DNA of 40,099 bases from NCBI GenBank assembly GCA_036652735.1, contig JAVVVI010000020.1, positions 1 through 40,099 on the forward strand. The letters run 5' to 3'. Source of the DNA: JAGOGN01 sp036652735. Its GTDB lineage: Bacteria; Bacillota; Clostridia; Lachnospirales; Lachnospiraceae. Every line of letters starts with the position of its first letter. The first letter of the stretch is position 1. The notes under the pieces are model-generated. The model ran no database searches and was not told the origin of the DNA. It worked only from the letters and a program-made list of their open reading frames with translations. This document shows positions 15,151 to 24,065 of this stretch, piece after piece. Both the position numbers and the translations under genes were made by a program.

Positions 15151-17268
15151 TTGTCTGGAAGAGAATACCCATTAGAGAGAACCAGAAACATTGGTATTAT
15201 GGCGCACATTGATGCTGGTAAAACAACATTAACAGAGCGTATTCTTTATTATACCGGTGTAAACTATAAGATCGGTAATACCCACGAAGGGAATGCAACC
15301 ATGGACTGGATGGAGCAGGAACAGGAGAGAGGTATTACAATCACATCAGCAGCAACTACCTGCCATTGGACACATCAATTGCAGTGTCAGCCACAACCGG
15401 GTGCTTTAGAGCATCGTATCAATATTATTGACACTCCGGGACACGTTGACTTTACAGTAGAAGTTGAACGTTCACTGCGTGTACTGGATGGTGCAGTCGG
15501 CGTTTTCTGTGCAAAGGGCGGAGTAGAGCCACAGTCAGAAAATGTATGGCGTCAGGCAGACACTTATAATGTACCAAGAATGGCATTTATTAACAAGATG
15601 GACATTTTGGGTGCTGATTTCTTTGGAGCAGTAGAACAGATTAGAACCAGATTGGGAAAGAATGCAATTATTCTTACCCTGCCAATTGGTAAAGAGGACA
15701 ATTTTAAGGGCATTATTGATTTATTTGAAATGCGTGCTTATATCTATAACGATGAAAGAGGAGATGATATCTCCATTACAGATATTCCGGAAGATATGAA
15801 GGAAGAAGCTGAAACTTATCGTTTAGAATTAATAGAAAAAATCTGTGAATTAGATGATGATTTAATGATGCAGTATTTAGAGGGCGAAGAGCCTCCTGTA
15901 GAGGAGCTCAAAGTCGGATTAAGAAAAGGAACCTGTGAATGTACAGCAATTCCTGTATTATGTGGAACCGCATATCGTAATAAAGGTGTTCAGAAATTAT
16001 TAGATGCAGTAATTGATTTCATGCCATCACCAACGGACATTCCTTCGATCAAAGGTGTTGATATGGAAGGAAACGAAGTGGAAAGACATTCTTCAGATGA
16101 TGAACCGTTCTCTGCTTTGGCATTTAAGATTATGACGGATCCGTTTGTTGGTAAGCTGGCATTCTTCAGAGTGTATTCAGGAACCATGAATGCAGGATCT
16201 TATGTACTCAATGCAACAAAGGGTAAAAAAGAACGTGTTGGACGTATCTTACAGATGCATGCAAATAAGAGGGAAGAACTTGACAAAGTATATTCCGGAG
16301 ATATAGCAGCAGCAGTAGGATTTAAGCTTACAACAACGGGAGATACCATTTGTGATGAACAGAAGCCTGTAATTTTAGAGTCAATGGAATTCCCGGAACC
16401 GGTTATTGAATTGGCAATTGAGCCAAAGACAAAAGCCGGCCAGGGTAAGATGGGTGAAGCACTTGCAAAGCTTGCAGAAGAAGATCCTACTTTCCGTGCT
16501 CATACAAATAAAGAAACAGGACAGACAATTATTGCCGGAATGGGCGAGCTCCATTTGGAAATTATTGTAGACAGACTTCTTCGTGAATTTAAAGTAGAAG
16601 CAAATGTAGGAGCACCACAGGTAGCATATAAGGAGACATTCTCTGAAAGTGTTGATGTTGACAGTAAATACGCAAAACAGTCAGGCGGACGTGGTCAGTA
16701 TGGTCATTGTAAAGTTCGATTTGAGCCTATGGATGCCAACGGAGAAGAACTCTTCAAATTTGATTCTATGGTTGTTGGTGGATCTATTCCGAAAGAATAT
16801 ATCCCAGCAGTTGGAGAAGGTATTGAAGAGGCTACCAAAGCAGGAATTCTTGCAGGATTCCCTGTAGTCGGAGTTCATGCAACTGTATACGATGGTTCTT
16901 ACCATGAAGTCGATTCCAGTGAAATGGCATTCCACATTGCAGGATCACTTGCATTTAAAGATGCTATGAGTAAAGCAAAACCTATACTTCTTGAGCCAAT
17001 CATGAAAGTAGAAGTGACAATGCCGGAAGAATACATGGGGGATGTAATTGGTGATATCAATTCCCGCCGTGGACGTATTGAAGGTATGGATGATCTTGGT
17101 GGCGGAAAGATTGTACGTGGATTTGTTCCACTTTCAGAAATGTTTGGATATTCCACTGATTTACGAAGCAAGACTCAGGGACGAGGCAATTATTCTATGT
17201 TTTTTGAGAAATATGAGCAAGTTCCAAAGTCTGTACAGGAAAAAATTATTTCAGCCAGCACAAAATAG
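15151..17268 (+). CDS. fusA: Elongation factor G
   Basis: 705-aa translocation GTPase. G1 is AHIDAGKTT (18-26), G2 lies in the GITITSAATT region, G3 is DTPGH (94-98) and G4 is NKMD (148-151). Domain II follows, then domains III-V with GMGELHLEIIVDRL and the domain IV segment QSGGRGQYGHCK. It is a full-length canonical EF-G, not a tetracycline-resistance paralogue: it sits in the str operon and keeps the EF-G domain IV signature. TTG start at 15151 with AAGGAGG upstream. Confidence 0.96.
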   Translation: MSGREYPLERTRNIGIMAHIDAGKTTLTERILYYTGVNYKIGNTHEGNATMDWMEQEQERGITITSAATTCHWTHQLQCQPQPGALEHRINIIDTPGHVDFTVEVERSLRVLDGAVGVFCAKGGVEPQSENVWRQADTYNVPRMAFINKMDILGADFFGAVEQIRTRLGKNAIILTLPIGKEDNFKGIIDLFEMRAYIYNDERGDDISITDIPEDMKEEAETYRLELIEKICELDDDLMMQYLEGEEPPVEELKVGLRKGTCECTAIPVLCGTAYRNKGVQKLLDAVIDFMPSPTDIPSIKGVDMEGNEVERHSSDDEPFSALAFKIMTDPFVGKLAFFRVYSGTMNAGSYVLNATKGKKERVGRILQMHANKREELDKVYSGDIAAAVGFKLTTTGDTICDEQKPVILESMEFPEPVIELAIEPKTKAGQGKMGEALAKLAEEDPTFRAHTNKETGQTIIAGMGELHLEIIVDRLLREFKVEANVGAPQVAYKETFSESVDVDSKYAKQSGGRGQYGHCKVRFEPMDANGEELFKFDSMVVGGSIPKEYIPAVGEGIEEATKAGILAGFPVVGVHATVYDGSYHEVDSSEMAFHIAGSLAFKDAMSKAKPILLEPIMKVEVTMPEEYMGDVIGDINSRRGRIEGMDDLGGGKIVRGFVPLSEMFGYSTDLRSKTQGRGNYSMFFEKYEQVPKSVQEKIISASTK

Positions 17269-17278
17269 TGAAAACTAC

Positions 17279-17307
17279 TTGAAAAACACTGAATTATCCC
17301 GTATAAT
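17279..17307 (+). promoter_or_regulatory. Separate promoter of tuf
   Basis: TTGAAA at 17279-17284, 17-nt spacer, TATAAT at 17302-17307, starting 10 nt after the fusA stop. The leader also has a small hairpin, GCCC-ATA-GGGC (17347-17357), upstream of the tuf RBS. Confidence 0.8.
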
Positions 17308-17383
17308 CGGAGATAGTTGATAAATGAAACAAATAAGAAAAATAAAGCCCATAGGGCATAAATGTTAAGGAGGACGAAATAAA

Positions 17384-18577
17384 ATGGCTAAAGCTAAATT
17401 TGAACGAAACAAACCACATGCTAATATTGGAACAATTGGGCACGTAGATCATGGTAAAACAACTTTAACAGCAGCAATTACAAAAACCCTTGCTGCAAGA
17501 GTAGCAGGAAATGCAGCAGTTGATTTTGCTAATATCGACAAGGCTCCGGAAGAGAGAGAAAGAGGTATCACAATCTCCACATCTCACGTAGAGTATGAAA
17601 CAGACAAGAGACACTATGCACACGTTGACTGCCCGGGACATGCTGATTACGTTAAGAACATGATCACAGGAGCAGCTCAGATGGATGGAGCGATCTTAGT
17701 TGTAGCAGCAACAGACGGAGTTATGGCTCAGACAAAAGAGCACATCTTATTATCCCGTCAGGTAGGTGTACCTTACATCGTTGTATTCATGAACAAATGT
17801 GATATGGTTGATGATGCAGAATTATTAGAGTTAGTTGAAATGGAAATTCGTGAATTATTAGACGAATATGAATTCCCAGGTGATGATACACCTATTATTC
17901 AGGGTTCAGCTCTGAAAGCACTTGAAGATCCATCAGGTGAATGGGGAGATAAGATCATGGAGTTAATGGATGCAGTTGATAGCTGGATTCCAGATCCACA
18001 GCGTGCAACAGATCAGCCATTCCTTATGCCTGTTGAGGACGTATTCACAATTACCGGACGTGGAACCGTTGCTACAGGTAGAGTAGAGCGTGGAACACTT
18101 CATATCAATGAAGAAATTGAAATTGTTGGTATCAGAGAAGAGAAGAAGAAAACAGTAGTAACCGGAATTGAGATGTTCCGTAAATTACTGGATGACGCTC
18201 AGGCTGGTGACAACATTGGAGCATTACTTCGTGGTGTTGCAAGAACAGATATCGAAAGAGGTCAGGTTCTTATTAAACCGGGTTCTGTAACTTGTCATAC
18301 AAAGTTTACAGCTCAGGTTTATGTATTAACAAAAGATGAAGGTGGACGTCATACTCCTTTCTTTAATAACTATAGACCACAGTTCTACTTCAGAACAACA
18401 GACGTTACCGGTGTTTGTAATTTACCAGAAGGTGTAGAAATGTGTATGCCTGGCGATAACGTTGAGATGACAATTGAATTAATTCATCCAATCGCTATGG
18501 AAAAAGGTCTTACATTCGCTATTCGTGAAGGTGGACGTACAGTAGGTTCAGGTCGTGTTGCTACAATTATTCAGTAA
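17384..18577 (+). CDS. tuf: Elongation factor Tu
   Basis: 397 aa. GTPase domain motifs: GHVDHGKT (19-26), DCPGH (82-86), NKCD (137-140) and GSAL. The two beta-barrel domains that follow have GRGTVATGRVERG and end GRTVGSGRVATIIQ. It delivers aminoacyl-tRNA to the ribosome. It has its own promoter after fusA, as often seen for the most abundant protein of the cell, and a strong terminator. RBS AAGGAGG about 13 nt before the ATG. Confidence 0.97.
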   Translation: MAKAKFERNKPHANIGTIGHVDHGKTTLTAAITKTLAARVAGNAAVDFANIDKAPEERERGITISTSHVEYETDKRHYAHVDCPGHADYVKNMITGAAQMDGAILVVAATDGVMAQTKEHILLSRQVGVPYIVVFMNKCDMVDDAELLELVEMEIRELLDEYEFPGDDTPIIQGSALKALEDPSGEWGDKIMELMDAVDSWIPDPQRATDQPFLMPVEDVFTITGRGTVATGRVERGTLHINEEIEIVGIREEKKKTVVTGIEMFRKLLDDAQAGDNIGALLRGVARTDIERGQVLIKPGSVTCHTKFTAQVYVLTKDEGGRHTPFFNNYRPQFYFRTTDVTGVCNLPEGVEMCMPGDNVEMTIELIHPIAMEKGLTFAIREGGRTVGSGRVATIIQ

Positions 18578-18612
18578 TTTTGAGTGGTTGTTCATAAGGC
18601 TAATCATAGTAA

Positions 18613-18644
18613 GGCTTCCGAGGTTTTCCTCGGAAGTCTTTTTT
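18613..18644 (+). terminator. Intrinsic terminator after tuf
   Basis: An 11-bp stem, GGCTTCCGAGG (18613-18623) with CCTCGGAAGTC (18628-18638), has one G-T wobble, a TTTT loop and a six-T tail. Confidence 0.93.
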
Positions 18645-18670
18645 GGCAGAAAAGTTCTTTAAAAAAGCAA

Positions 18671-18699
18671 TTGTTGTGTCCGGGAAACTATAGTATAAT
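18671..18699 (+). promoter_or_regulatory. Promoter of the HAD hydrolase gene
   Basis: TTGTTG at 18671-18676, 17-nt spacer, TATAAT at 18694-18699. Confidence 0.7.
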
Positions 18700-18732
18700 A
18701 AATAGCACAAAAGAGAAAAAGGAAGACAGAGA

Positions 18733-19371
18733 ATGAACACAATTATTTTTGATTTAGATGGTACATTGTTAAATACCCTGGATGATCTGGCGGATGCGTT
18801 GAATCATGCATTGGAAGTATTCGGCTATCCGAAATGTACTTTAAAGCAAGTAAAGGGATTTGTAGGAAACGGTGTTAAAAAGCTGGTAGAGCGAGCATTG
18901 CCCCCTGACCTGAAACAAGAAAAAAAGAATGAACTATATCAAGTGTTCTGGGATTATTATAGCAAGAACTGTGCGAATAAAACCAAGCCATATGAGGGGA
19001 TTTTGGAACTCTTAATACAATTAAAAGAAAGAGGAATCAAACTGGCAATCGTATCGAACAAGATGGATTCAGCGGTACAAGAACTGAGAAGTCTCTATTT
19101 TGATGGAATTGTTGACGTAGCTGTGGGGGTAGGAGATGGGGTAGCCACGAAACCGGATCCAACAGGTACCCTTCGTGCAATGGAACGACTGGGAAGCACC
19201 AGTAAGGAGACTATTTTTGTGGGAGATTCAGAGGTTGATATTGAAACAGCAGGAAGAGCTGGACTCGAGTGTATTTCCGTTCTTTGGGGATTTAAAGAGA
19301 AAGATTTTTTAATAGAGAATGGAGCGGTGAAGTTAATAGAAAGACCGGAAGAGATTTTAAATTACTTATAG
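18733..19371 (+). CDS. HAD-superfamily hydrolase, phosphoglycolate phosphatase-like
   Basis: 212 aa. Motif I is FDLDGTLLNT (D7, D9), with a helical cap domain (about 15-85), motif II in IVSNK, motif III K near ATKPDP and motif IV GDSEVDIETA. This matches the Gph/PGMB-like subfamily I phosphatases that act on small phosphorylated sugars or phosphoglycolate. The substrate cannot be read from the sequence. It is monocistronic, between a strong promoter and a terminator. Confidence 0.88.
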   Translation: MNTIIFDLDGTLLNTLDDLADALNHALEVFGYPKCTLKQVKGFVGNGVKKLVERALPPDLKQEKKNELYQVFWDYYSKNCANKTKPYEGILELLIQLKERGIKLAIVSNKMDSAVQELRSLYFDGIVDVAVGVGDGVATKPDPTGTLRAMERLGSTSKETIFVGDSEVDIETAGRAGLECISVLWGFKEKDFLIENGAVKLIERPEEILNYL

Positions 19372-19382
19372 AATAAAAAAAG

Positions 19383-19422
19383 AAAGAATTGCTGTGGCTT
19401 AGTCATTTGCAATTCTTTTTTT
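19383..19422 (+). terminator. Intrinsic terminator after the HAD gene
   Basis: AAAGAATTGC (19383-19392) pairs with GCAATTCTTT (19409-19418), within a run of seven T ending at 19422. Confidence 0.9.
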
Positions 19423-19430
19423 GAAAATTG

Positions 19431-19459
19431 TTGACAAAGAAAAACTATAGTAGTATAGT
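19431..19459 (+). promoter_or_regulatory. Promoter of the gntR-ABC operon
   Basis: TTGACA at 19431-19436, 17-nt spacer, TATAGT at 19454-19459. The -10 is itself one arm of an inverted repeat (see the operator entry). Confidence 0.85.
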
Positions 19460-19479
19460 TAACTACATAAGTAACTAAC
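19444..19479 (+). promoter_or_regulatory. Likely GntR operator: two overlapping inverted repeats
   Basis: ACTATA-GTAG-TATAGT (19444-19459) is a perfect inverted repeat covering the -10. It overlaps GTTAACTAC-ATAA-GTAACTAAC (19458-19479), 7 of 9 positions symmetric, over the start site. YtrA-type GntR repressors are known to bind such sites in their own promoter, so autorepression is likely. Confidence 0.6.
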
Positions 19480-19507
19480 CAAACAAGAGGTCGTTAGGAG
19501 TGATGAA

Positions 19508-19885
19508 ATGAATGGAATATTAACACAGGAGAAGTCTATTTATCTGCAGATTAGTGAAATGATAGAAACAGATATTTTACGGGACATTCTTCTGGAGGAG
19601 GAGCGGGTGTCCAGCACCAACGAATTGGCGAAACAATATGCGATTAACCCGGCCACGGCTGCCAAGGGAATTAATATATTGGTAGACACAGGAATTCTTT
19701 ATAAGAAAAGAGGGATTGGAATGTTCGTAGCTGAGGGAGCAAAGGAAAAGATTATGAATCGAAGACGACAAGAATTTTATGATTGTTTTATTAAAAAATT
19801 AATGAAAGAAGCCGCAAGCATTGGACTTGAAAAAGAGGAAGTAATTCAGATGATTGAACGCAGCAAACAGGAGGATGAAAAGTAA
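19508..19885 (+). CDS. GntR-family regulator, YtrA subfamily
   Basis: 125 aa. It has an N-terminal winged helix with STNELAKQYAINPATAAKGI as recognition region and DTGILYKKRGIGMFV as wing (about 35-80), then only a short helical C-terminal arm. This size is typical of the YtrA subfamily that controls an adjacent ABC transporter. The ATG is preceded by TTAGGAG. Its stop overlaps the start of the ATPase gene (TAATG), so the two are translationally coupled. Confidence 0.9.
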   Translation: MNGILTQEKSIYLQISEMIETDILRDILLEEERVSSTNELAKQYAINPATAAKGINILVDTGILYKKRGIGMFVAEGAKEKIMNRRRQEFYDCFIKKLMKEAASIGLEKEEVIQMIERSKQEDEK

Positions 19886-20769
19886 TGAGCAGAGGGGAAT
19901 TAGTATGCAATGATGTAAGTAAGAGATATGGTAAGAAGGAGGTTCTTCATAAGATAAATTTAACATTGGAAAGTGGGAAAATCTATGGCATGATAGGACG
20001 AAATGGGGCAGGTAAGACAACATTACTTTCCATTATGTCTGCTCAAAATCCATTAAGTGAGGGCAGCGTAAAGCTGGATGATGAAACCGTATGGGAGAAC
20101 AAAAAAATGTTGGATCAGATTTGTTTTTCCAGAGAGTTAGCGACGGGTTCCAATGCCGGAAGTGGTTTGAAAGTGAAGGAATTTTTAAAGGTAGCTTCTA
20201 TTTATTACCCCAACTGGGATGCGGCATTGGCTGCTGAATTGGTAGAAAAGTTCGAATTACAGCCAAAGGATAGAATCAATAAACTTTCCAAAGGAATGAC
20301 ATCCATGGTTACAATTATTGTGGCACTGGCAAGCCGGGCAAAGTTTACCTTTTTAGATGAACCGGTGGCAGGATTAGATGTAATTATGAGAGAATTATTT
20401 TATAAAACGCTCTTGCAGGAATTTGCAAAGAATCAGAGGACATTTGTTATATCCACCCATATTATTCAAGAGGCAGCGGATTTATTTGAAGAGGTAATTT
20501 TAATTGACAAGGGTAGACTTATGTTAAAAGAAAATACGCAAAATCTTGTGGAACGTGCAGTTCGAATAAGCGGCAGGGAAGAGGTAGTGAAGGAAGCCAT
20601 TGCAGGATTTTCTCAAGAGCAATGTCATAGTTTTGAGACAGTGGGCAGAAGTAAAGGGGTAACGGTTTTATTGGAGCAGGGGCAAAAGCTTCCAGAAGGA
20701 TATGATGTGACAATACAGCCATTAAACTTACAGAATGTGTTTGTGGCCCTGTGTGGAATGGAGGAATAG
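19885..20769 (+). CDS. ABC transporter ATP-binding protein
   Basis: 294 aa. Walker A GRNGAGKTT (38-46), signature LSKGM (134-138, a variant of LSGGQ), Walker B FTFLDEP (154-160) and switch His H192 in STH. The weak signature and the roughly 80-residue C-terminal extension resemble YtrB/BcrA-like ATPases. With the two permeases downstream it should form an exporter or cell-envelope stress transporter; the substrate is unknown. It overlaps the regulator gene by one base. Confidence 0.9.
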   Translation: MSRGELVCNDVSKRYGKKEVLHKINLTLESGKIYGMIGRNGAGKTTLLSIMSAQNPLSEGSVKLDDETVWENKKMLDQICFSRELATGSNAGSGLKVKEFLKVASIYYPNWDAALAAELVEKFELQPKDRINKLSKGMTSMVTIIVALASRAKFTFLDEPVAGLDVIMRELFYKTLLQEFAKNQRTFVISTHIIQEAADLFEEVILIDKGRLMLKENTQNLVERAVRISGREEVVKEAIAGFSQEQCHSFETVGRSKGVTVLLEQGQKLPEGYDVTIQPLNLQNVFVALCGMEE

Positions 20770-20770
20770 T

Positions 20771-21460
20771 ATGATGGAATTGCGTAGGAACTATGCACGG
20801 AGTATACACTACTGGAGCATAGTAGCAGAAAGAGCCTTTGGTGGAACGATTATTCTTGCCATTTTGTATGCCTTTTTATTTCCCAATATGAGAGGAGAAA
20901 GTGGGCATTTTATTTCAATATTAGAAAGCCTTCCGACTCAGATGATGTTCATGGGTATCCTGTATACGGTAATTTTGCAGCTTTCTCAAAATGGAACAGG
21001 GATTTCACTGGTTCTTTCTTTTGGATCCAGCAGAAGAGAAGCATTATGGGGATTACAGTGGATGAATATTCTTTTCATTGTTCAGCTTGTGGTGTCCGTA
21101 GTTCTCCTTAATCTGGTTATTGGAACACATAAAAATGTTCTTATTCCACTTATGATTTGTTTTAGTATTGTGTTGTTGTTTTTTTTAGCAGTTAGTCAAA
21201 TGATTAGTGCTTGTTTAATGAAAAAGAAGGGAAGAAGTTTGATCGCGATTATGGCTATTGTTATTGGAGGAATGATATTTGCCATTGGAGCTGTACTGGG
21301 TTTTCATTCTAAGAGTGTTATGCACTTAATGACACGCTGGGTGGAGACAGAAGGATTATGGTTGTTGACAGCTGCAGTCGGAATTCTAGTTATTTTAATA
21401 TATGGTATGAGTGTGGTTTTCATGAGACATGCACTTCGGACATTTGAAGTAAAGGGATAG
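20771..21460 (+). CDS. ABC transporter permease (first)
   Basis: 230 aa with about six hydrophobic spans, the first near residues 22-40 and the last near 195-215. No recognisable catalytic motif. It starts at ATG 20771, 1 nt after the ATPase stop; the GGAGG of the ATPase gene end acts as RBS. A second ATG at 20774 is equally possible. The YtrA-ATPase-permease context is the main ground for calling it the membrane partner. Confidence 0.75.
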   Translation: MMELRRNYARSIHYWSIVAERAFGGTIILAILYAFLFPNMRGESGHFISILESLPTQMMFMGILYTVILQLSQNGTGISLVLSFGSSRREALWGLQWMNILFIVQLVVSVVLLNLVIGTHKNVLIPLMICFSIVLLFFLAVSQMISACLMKKKGRSLIAIMAIVIGGMIFAIGAVLGFHSKSVMHLMTRWVETEGLWLLTAAVGILVILIYGMSVVFMRHALRTFEVKG

Positions 21461-21473
21461 AGAGTGAGAGAAA

Positions 21474-22169
21474 ATGTTAAATATGGTTAAAAAAATGATT
21501 CGAATAAGAAAAAAAGAGTGTATTTGGTTGACAGTAACAGCACTTTTAGGATTTCTGGTGGGAATAATAGTCGTAGCAATCATCAGTGCAGTCTTTGATA
21601 TGGGAAATGAAATTGTAGAAGTTGGCACGTTATTGGCATTGATGGCGACTGGCATGTTCGTGATTTTTGGAGGAATCTCTTTTTTCACACAACAGTTTAA
21701 ACTGGCAATTGCCATGGGGCAGACAAGAAGGCAATTTTTCACTGCGTATGTATTAACCACCCTAGTTCAATTAGCAGCGGTTCTATTGATTATTTATTTC
21801 TTGCATTGTGGAGAAGCTTACGTCTATAGAACGTGCTTTCCCGGTTATGGATATCCCATAAGGATAGATAAAATCTTCCGAATGATGTATATGGTGCCGG
21901 CAGTGGTGATAATTGTGGTCGTTCAGCTTTTTTTACAATCCATAGTCTTACGGTTTGAAGGAAAAGGACTGTATGCAATTTTTCTTTGTTGGATGGGTTT
22001 AATTTTATTGTCAAAAAGAGTGCACAATCTGCCATTTGCACATGAGATTGAAGCGACATTAGCGAAGATTCCCAATGCTGGATGGATTCTTATCGGTGTA
22101 GCCGGTGTGGTATTCCTAGTGACGATCGCGTGGAATATAATAAGAAAGCAGGAAATTAGGGGGATATAG
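21474..22169 (+). CDS. ABC transporter permease (second)
   Basis: 231 aa and about six transmembrane spans. It starts with a basic stretch MVKKMIRIRKKE before the first span. It contains the cytoplasmic segment AMGQTRRQFF, a pattern often seen in ABC-2-type permeases (the first permease has SFGSSRREALWG in the same place), so the pair probably forms a heterodimer. 13 nt after the first permease, and last gene of the unit. No terminator is obvious directly after it. Confidence 0.78.
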   Translation: MLNMVKKMIRIRKKECIWLTVTALLGFLVGIIVVAIISAVFDMGNEIVEVGTLLALMATGMFVIFGGISFFTQQFKLAIAMGQTRRQFFTAYVLTTLVQLAAVLLIIYFLHCGEAYVYRTCFPGYGYPIRIDKIFRMMYMVPAVVIIVVVQLFLQSIVLRFEGKGLYAIFLCWMGLILLSKRVHNLPFAHEIEATLAKIPNAGWILIGVAGVVFLVTIAWNIIRKQEIRGI

Positions 22170-22233
22170 GTATACATTCCAATACTATCTTAAGGAAAAT
22201 TAAGAAAGTATAAAGGTTATATTTAGAAAGGTA

Positions 22234-22242
22234 TGATATAAT
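22234..22242 (+). promoter_or_regulatory. Extended -10 promoter of the surface-modification operon
   Basis: TGA-TATAAT at 22234-22242 is an extended -10 without a good -35. It leaves an untranslated leader of about 100 nt before the lipoprotein gene, in which I see no other clear structure. Confidence 0.5.
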
Positions 22243-22347
22243 ATTTCTATTGAAACTTTTACTTAGACAGAAGAGTCTAAAGGTATACGGTAGCAAAATA
22301 GATATGAGATTGGGCGACACAAAAAAAGAAAGGGTGAGGAAAAAAGA

Positions 22348-22860
22348 ATGAAGAAAAAGAACTTAATTGGAAGCATCATCCTTATATCATGTTGCTGCAT
22401 GATGTTCAGTGGATGCGGGAAGGAACAGAAAAAGAAAACGGAAGGACCTAAAATTCCTGCAACGGAGGTAATGGAGGTAATGCTTAAGGCCGCCGAAGAT
22501 ACAGAAATATCAACCACAGTTTCTTTTGGAGAAGAAAAGTACGGGGATAACTTTGAATTTTTGTATAACTTCTCAATGGATGAGATTGGAGACGGAAGTA
22601 TTTCTTATGCCCAAAAGGGTAAATCTGCGGACGAAATCTCTCTACTTTATGTAAAAGATCATAAAAATATGGCCAAGGTAATGACGGCTCTAAAAGCGCG
22701 AATTACAAGAAGAATACAGGATTTTACCGGGTATGCACCGGAAGAATTAAGCAAAATAGAAGGCGCGAAGGTCATAGAAAAAGGAAACTATGCAGTCCTG
22801 ATCATTACCGATAACACAGATGAAGTAAGCAAGGCTTTTGAAAAAGCCCTGAAGAAATAG
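22348..22860 (+). CDS. DUF4358-family lipoprotein
   Basis: 170 aa. Signal peptide with lipobox FSGC (C23), so a membrane-anchored extracellular lipoprotein. The mature part, with ISYAQKGKSADEISLLYVKD, then a long helix KVMTALKARITRRIQDFTGYAPEEL, then KGNYAVLIITDN, fits DUF4358, a Clostridia family of unknown function. It opens an operon with a secreted transglutaminase-like protein, an MBOAT acyltransferase and a DHHW protein, which suggests a part in extracellular polymer modification. Family fairly sure, function unknown. Confidence 0.72.
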   Translation: MKKKNLIGSIILISCCCMMFSGCGKEQKKKTEGPKIPATEVMEVMLKAAEDTEISTTVSFGEEKYGDNFEFLYNFSMDEIGDGSISYAQKGKSADEISLLYVKDHKNMAKVMTALKARITRRIQDFTGYAPEELSKIEGAKVIEKGNYAVLIITDNTDEVSKAFEKALKK

Positions 22861-22868
22861 GAGAAAAT

Positions 22869-24056
22869 ATGAAAAAAGGAAAAATTATAATTGTTATTGC
22901 AGCAACTGTGCTGGCAGTGACAGCGGTAACAGGGTTAGCAGTAACCACAGGAAAATTATACACAAAGGTTGTTGCAATGGAGAAAAAAGATAAAAAGATG
23001 GCAAAACAGATGAAAAAGGCCGGATTTAAGTGGGATACATTTTTTCTAAATTATTCAGCAGGAGCATTACATGATATTTATGATGATACAAAAGTTGTGG
23101 ACGCATATAATAGTGAAGATGATTCCAAATTAGATGAGAAAGACAAATTTGTATTGGATACAGCAAAAGGAATTATTAAGGACGTAATCAAAGATGGAAT
23201 GACAGATTATGAAAAAGAGCAGGCTATTTATGATTGGCAGTTTAAGTATATACATTTTGATGAAGGTAGTTTGGCAGCAATTCCGGAAGGTACGGAGCTA
23301 AATTATACTCCATATGGCGTATTAAAATCACATTCCGCAATCTGTGTGGGAAATGCAACCACGTTTAAGTTGTTTATGGATTTGCTGGACATTGATTGTA
23401 AAATTATTCACTCTACTACTCAGGGAGAACATGCATGGAATATGGTAAAAGTAGATGGGGACTGGTATCACGTGGATTTGACCTTTGATGGCGGTTCAGA
23501 ATTGCCGGCATATAATTGCTTTAATGTACCGGATTCTGTGAAACAGGATGGATCTTATCCATACAATACAGAGGATTTCCCAAAGGCAACCAGCTACAAG
23601 CATTGGCTTAATTATCAAAGCGCAGAAATAATAGAAGACTATTACACAATTCCAAAATTATTAAGTGAAGCTGTGAAGGAAAAGAAACCAAGTTTAATTT
23701 TGCGTTACAAGGATCCAAACCCACCTGCAGCAAAAGAAGATACCACAACAGGTGAGAATACTACAGATGATGGAACCGTTATTGCAACAAATACCAGTGA
23801 AGAACCATTAAAGGACAATACGGTGAATTCACCGGAATATGTCTATACAGAAGTAGCACAAATGATTGATTCTATTGCAAGTCAGTTTCTTACAGAGCAG
23901 TATTATGTAAGTGTGAACGAACAGCGTGTAGACGGTGAAGTCATGGCAGTTGTAACAATAAATGTCTATAATCCGGACATTTCCACACCAAAGAATCCGG
24001 TGATAGATATGGAAAAAGCAATAAAAGAAGCAGAAAAATATTTCAAAAAGAATTAG
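22869..24056 (+). CDS. Secreted/membrane-anchored transglutaminase-like domain protein
   Basis: 395 aa. An N-terminal signal-anchor helix (about 5-27) is followed by a transglutaminase-like domain with a visible triad: C159 in AICVGNAT, H188 in GEHAWNMV and D203 in YHVDLTFD. A Thr/Asn-rich linker (about 285-325) leads to a small C-terminal domain (about 325-395). Such domains act as cysteine peptidases or crosslinkers on cell-wall proteins or peptides; the substrate is unknown. 8 nt after the lipoprotein gene and 9 nt before the MBOAT gene, so one transcript. Confidence 0.82.
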   Translation: MKKGKIIIVIAATVLAVTAVTGLAVTTGKLYTKVVAMEKKDKKMAKQMKKAGFKWDTFFLNYSAGALHDIYDDTKVVDAYNSEDDSKLDEKDKFVLDTAKGIIKDVIKDGMTDYEKEQAIYDWQFKYIHFDEGSLAAIPEGTELNYTPYGVLKSHSAICVGNATTFKLFMDLLDIDCKIIHSTTQGEHAWNMVKVDGDWYHVDLTFDGGSELPAYNCFNVPDSVKQDGSYPYNTEDFPKATSYKHWLNYQSAEIIEDYYTIPKLLSEAVKEKKPSLILRYKDPNPPAAKEDTTTGENTTDDGTVIATNTSEEPLKDNTVNSPEYVYTEVAQMIDSIASQFLTEQYYVSVNEQRVDGEVMAVVTINVYNPDISTPKNPVIDMEKAIKEAEKYFKKN

Positions 24057-24065
24057 GAGAAAAAA

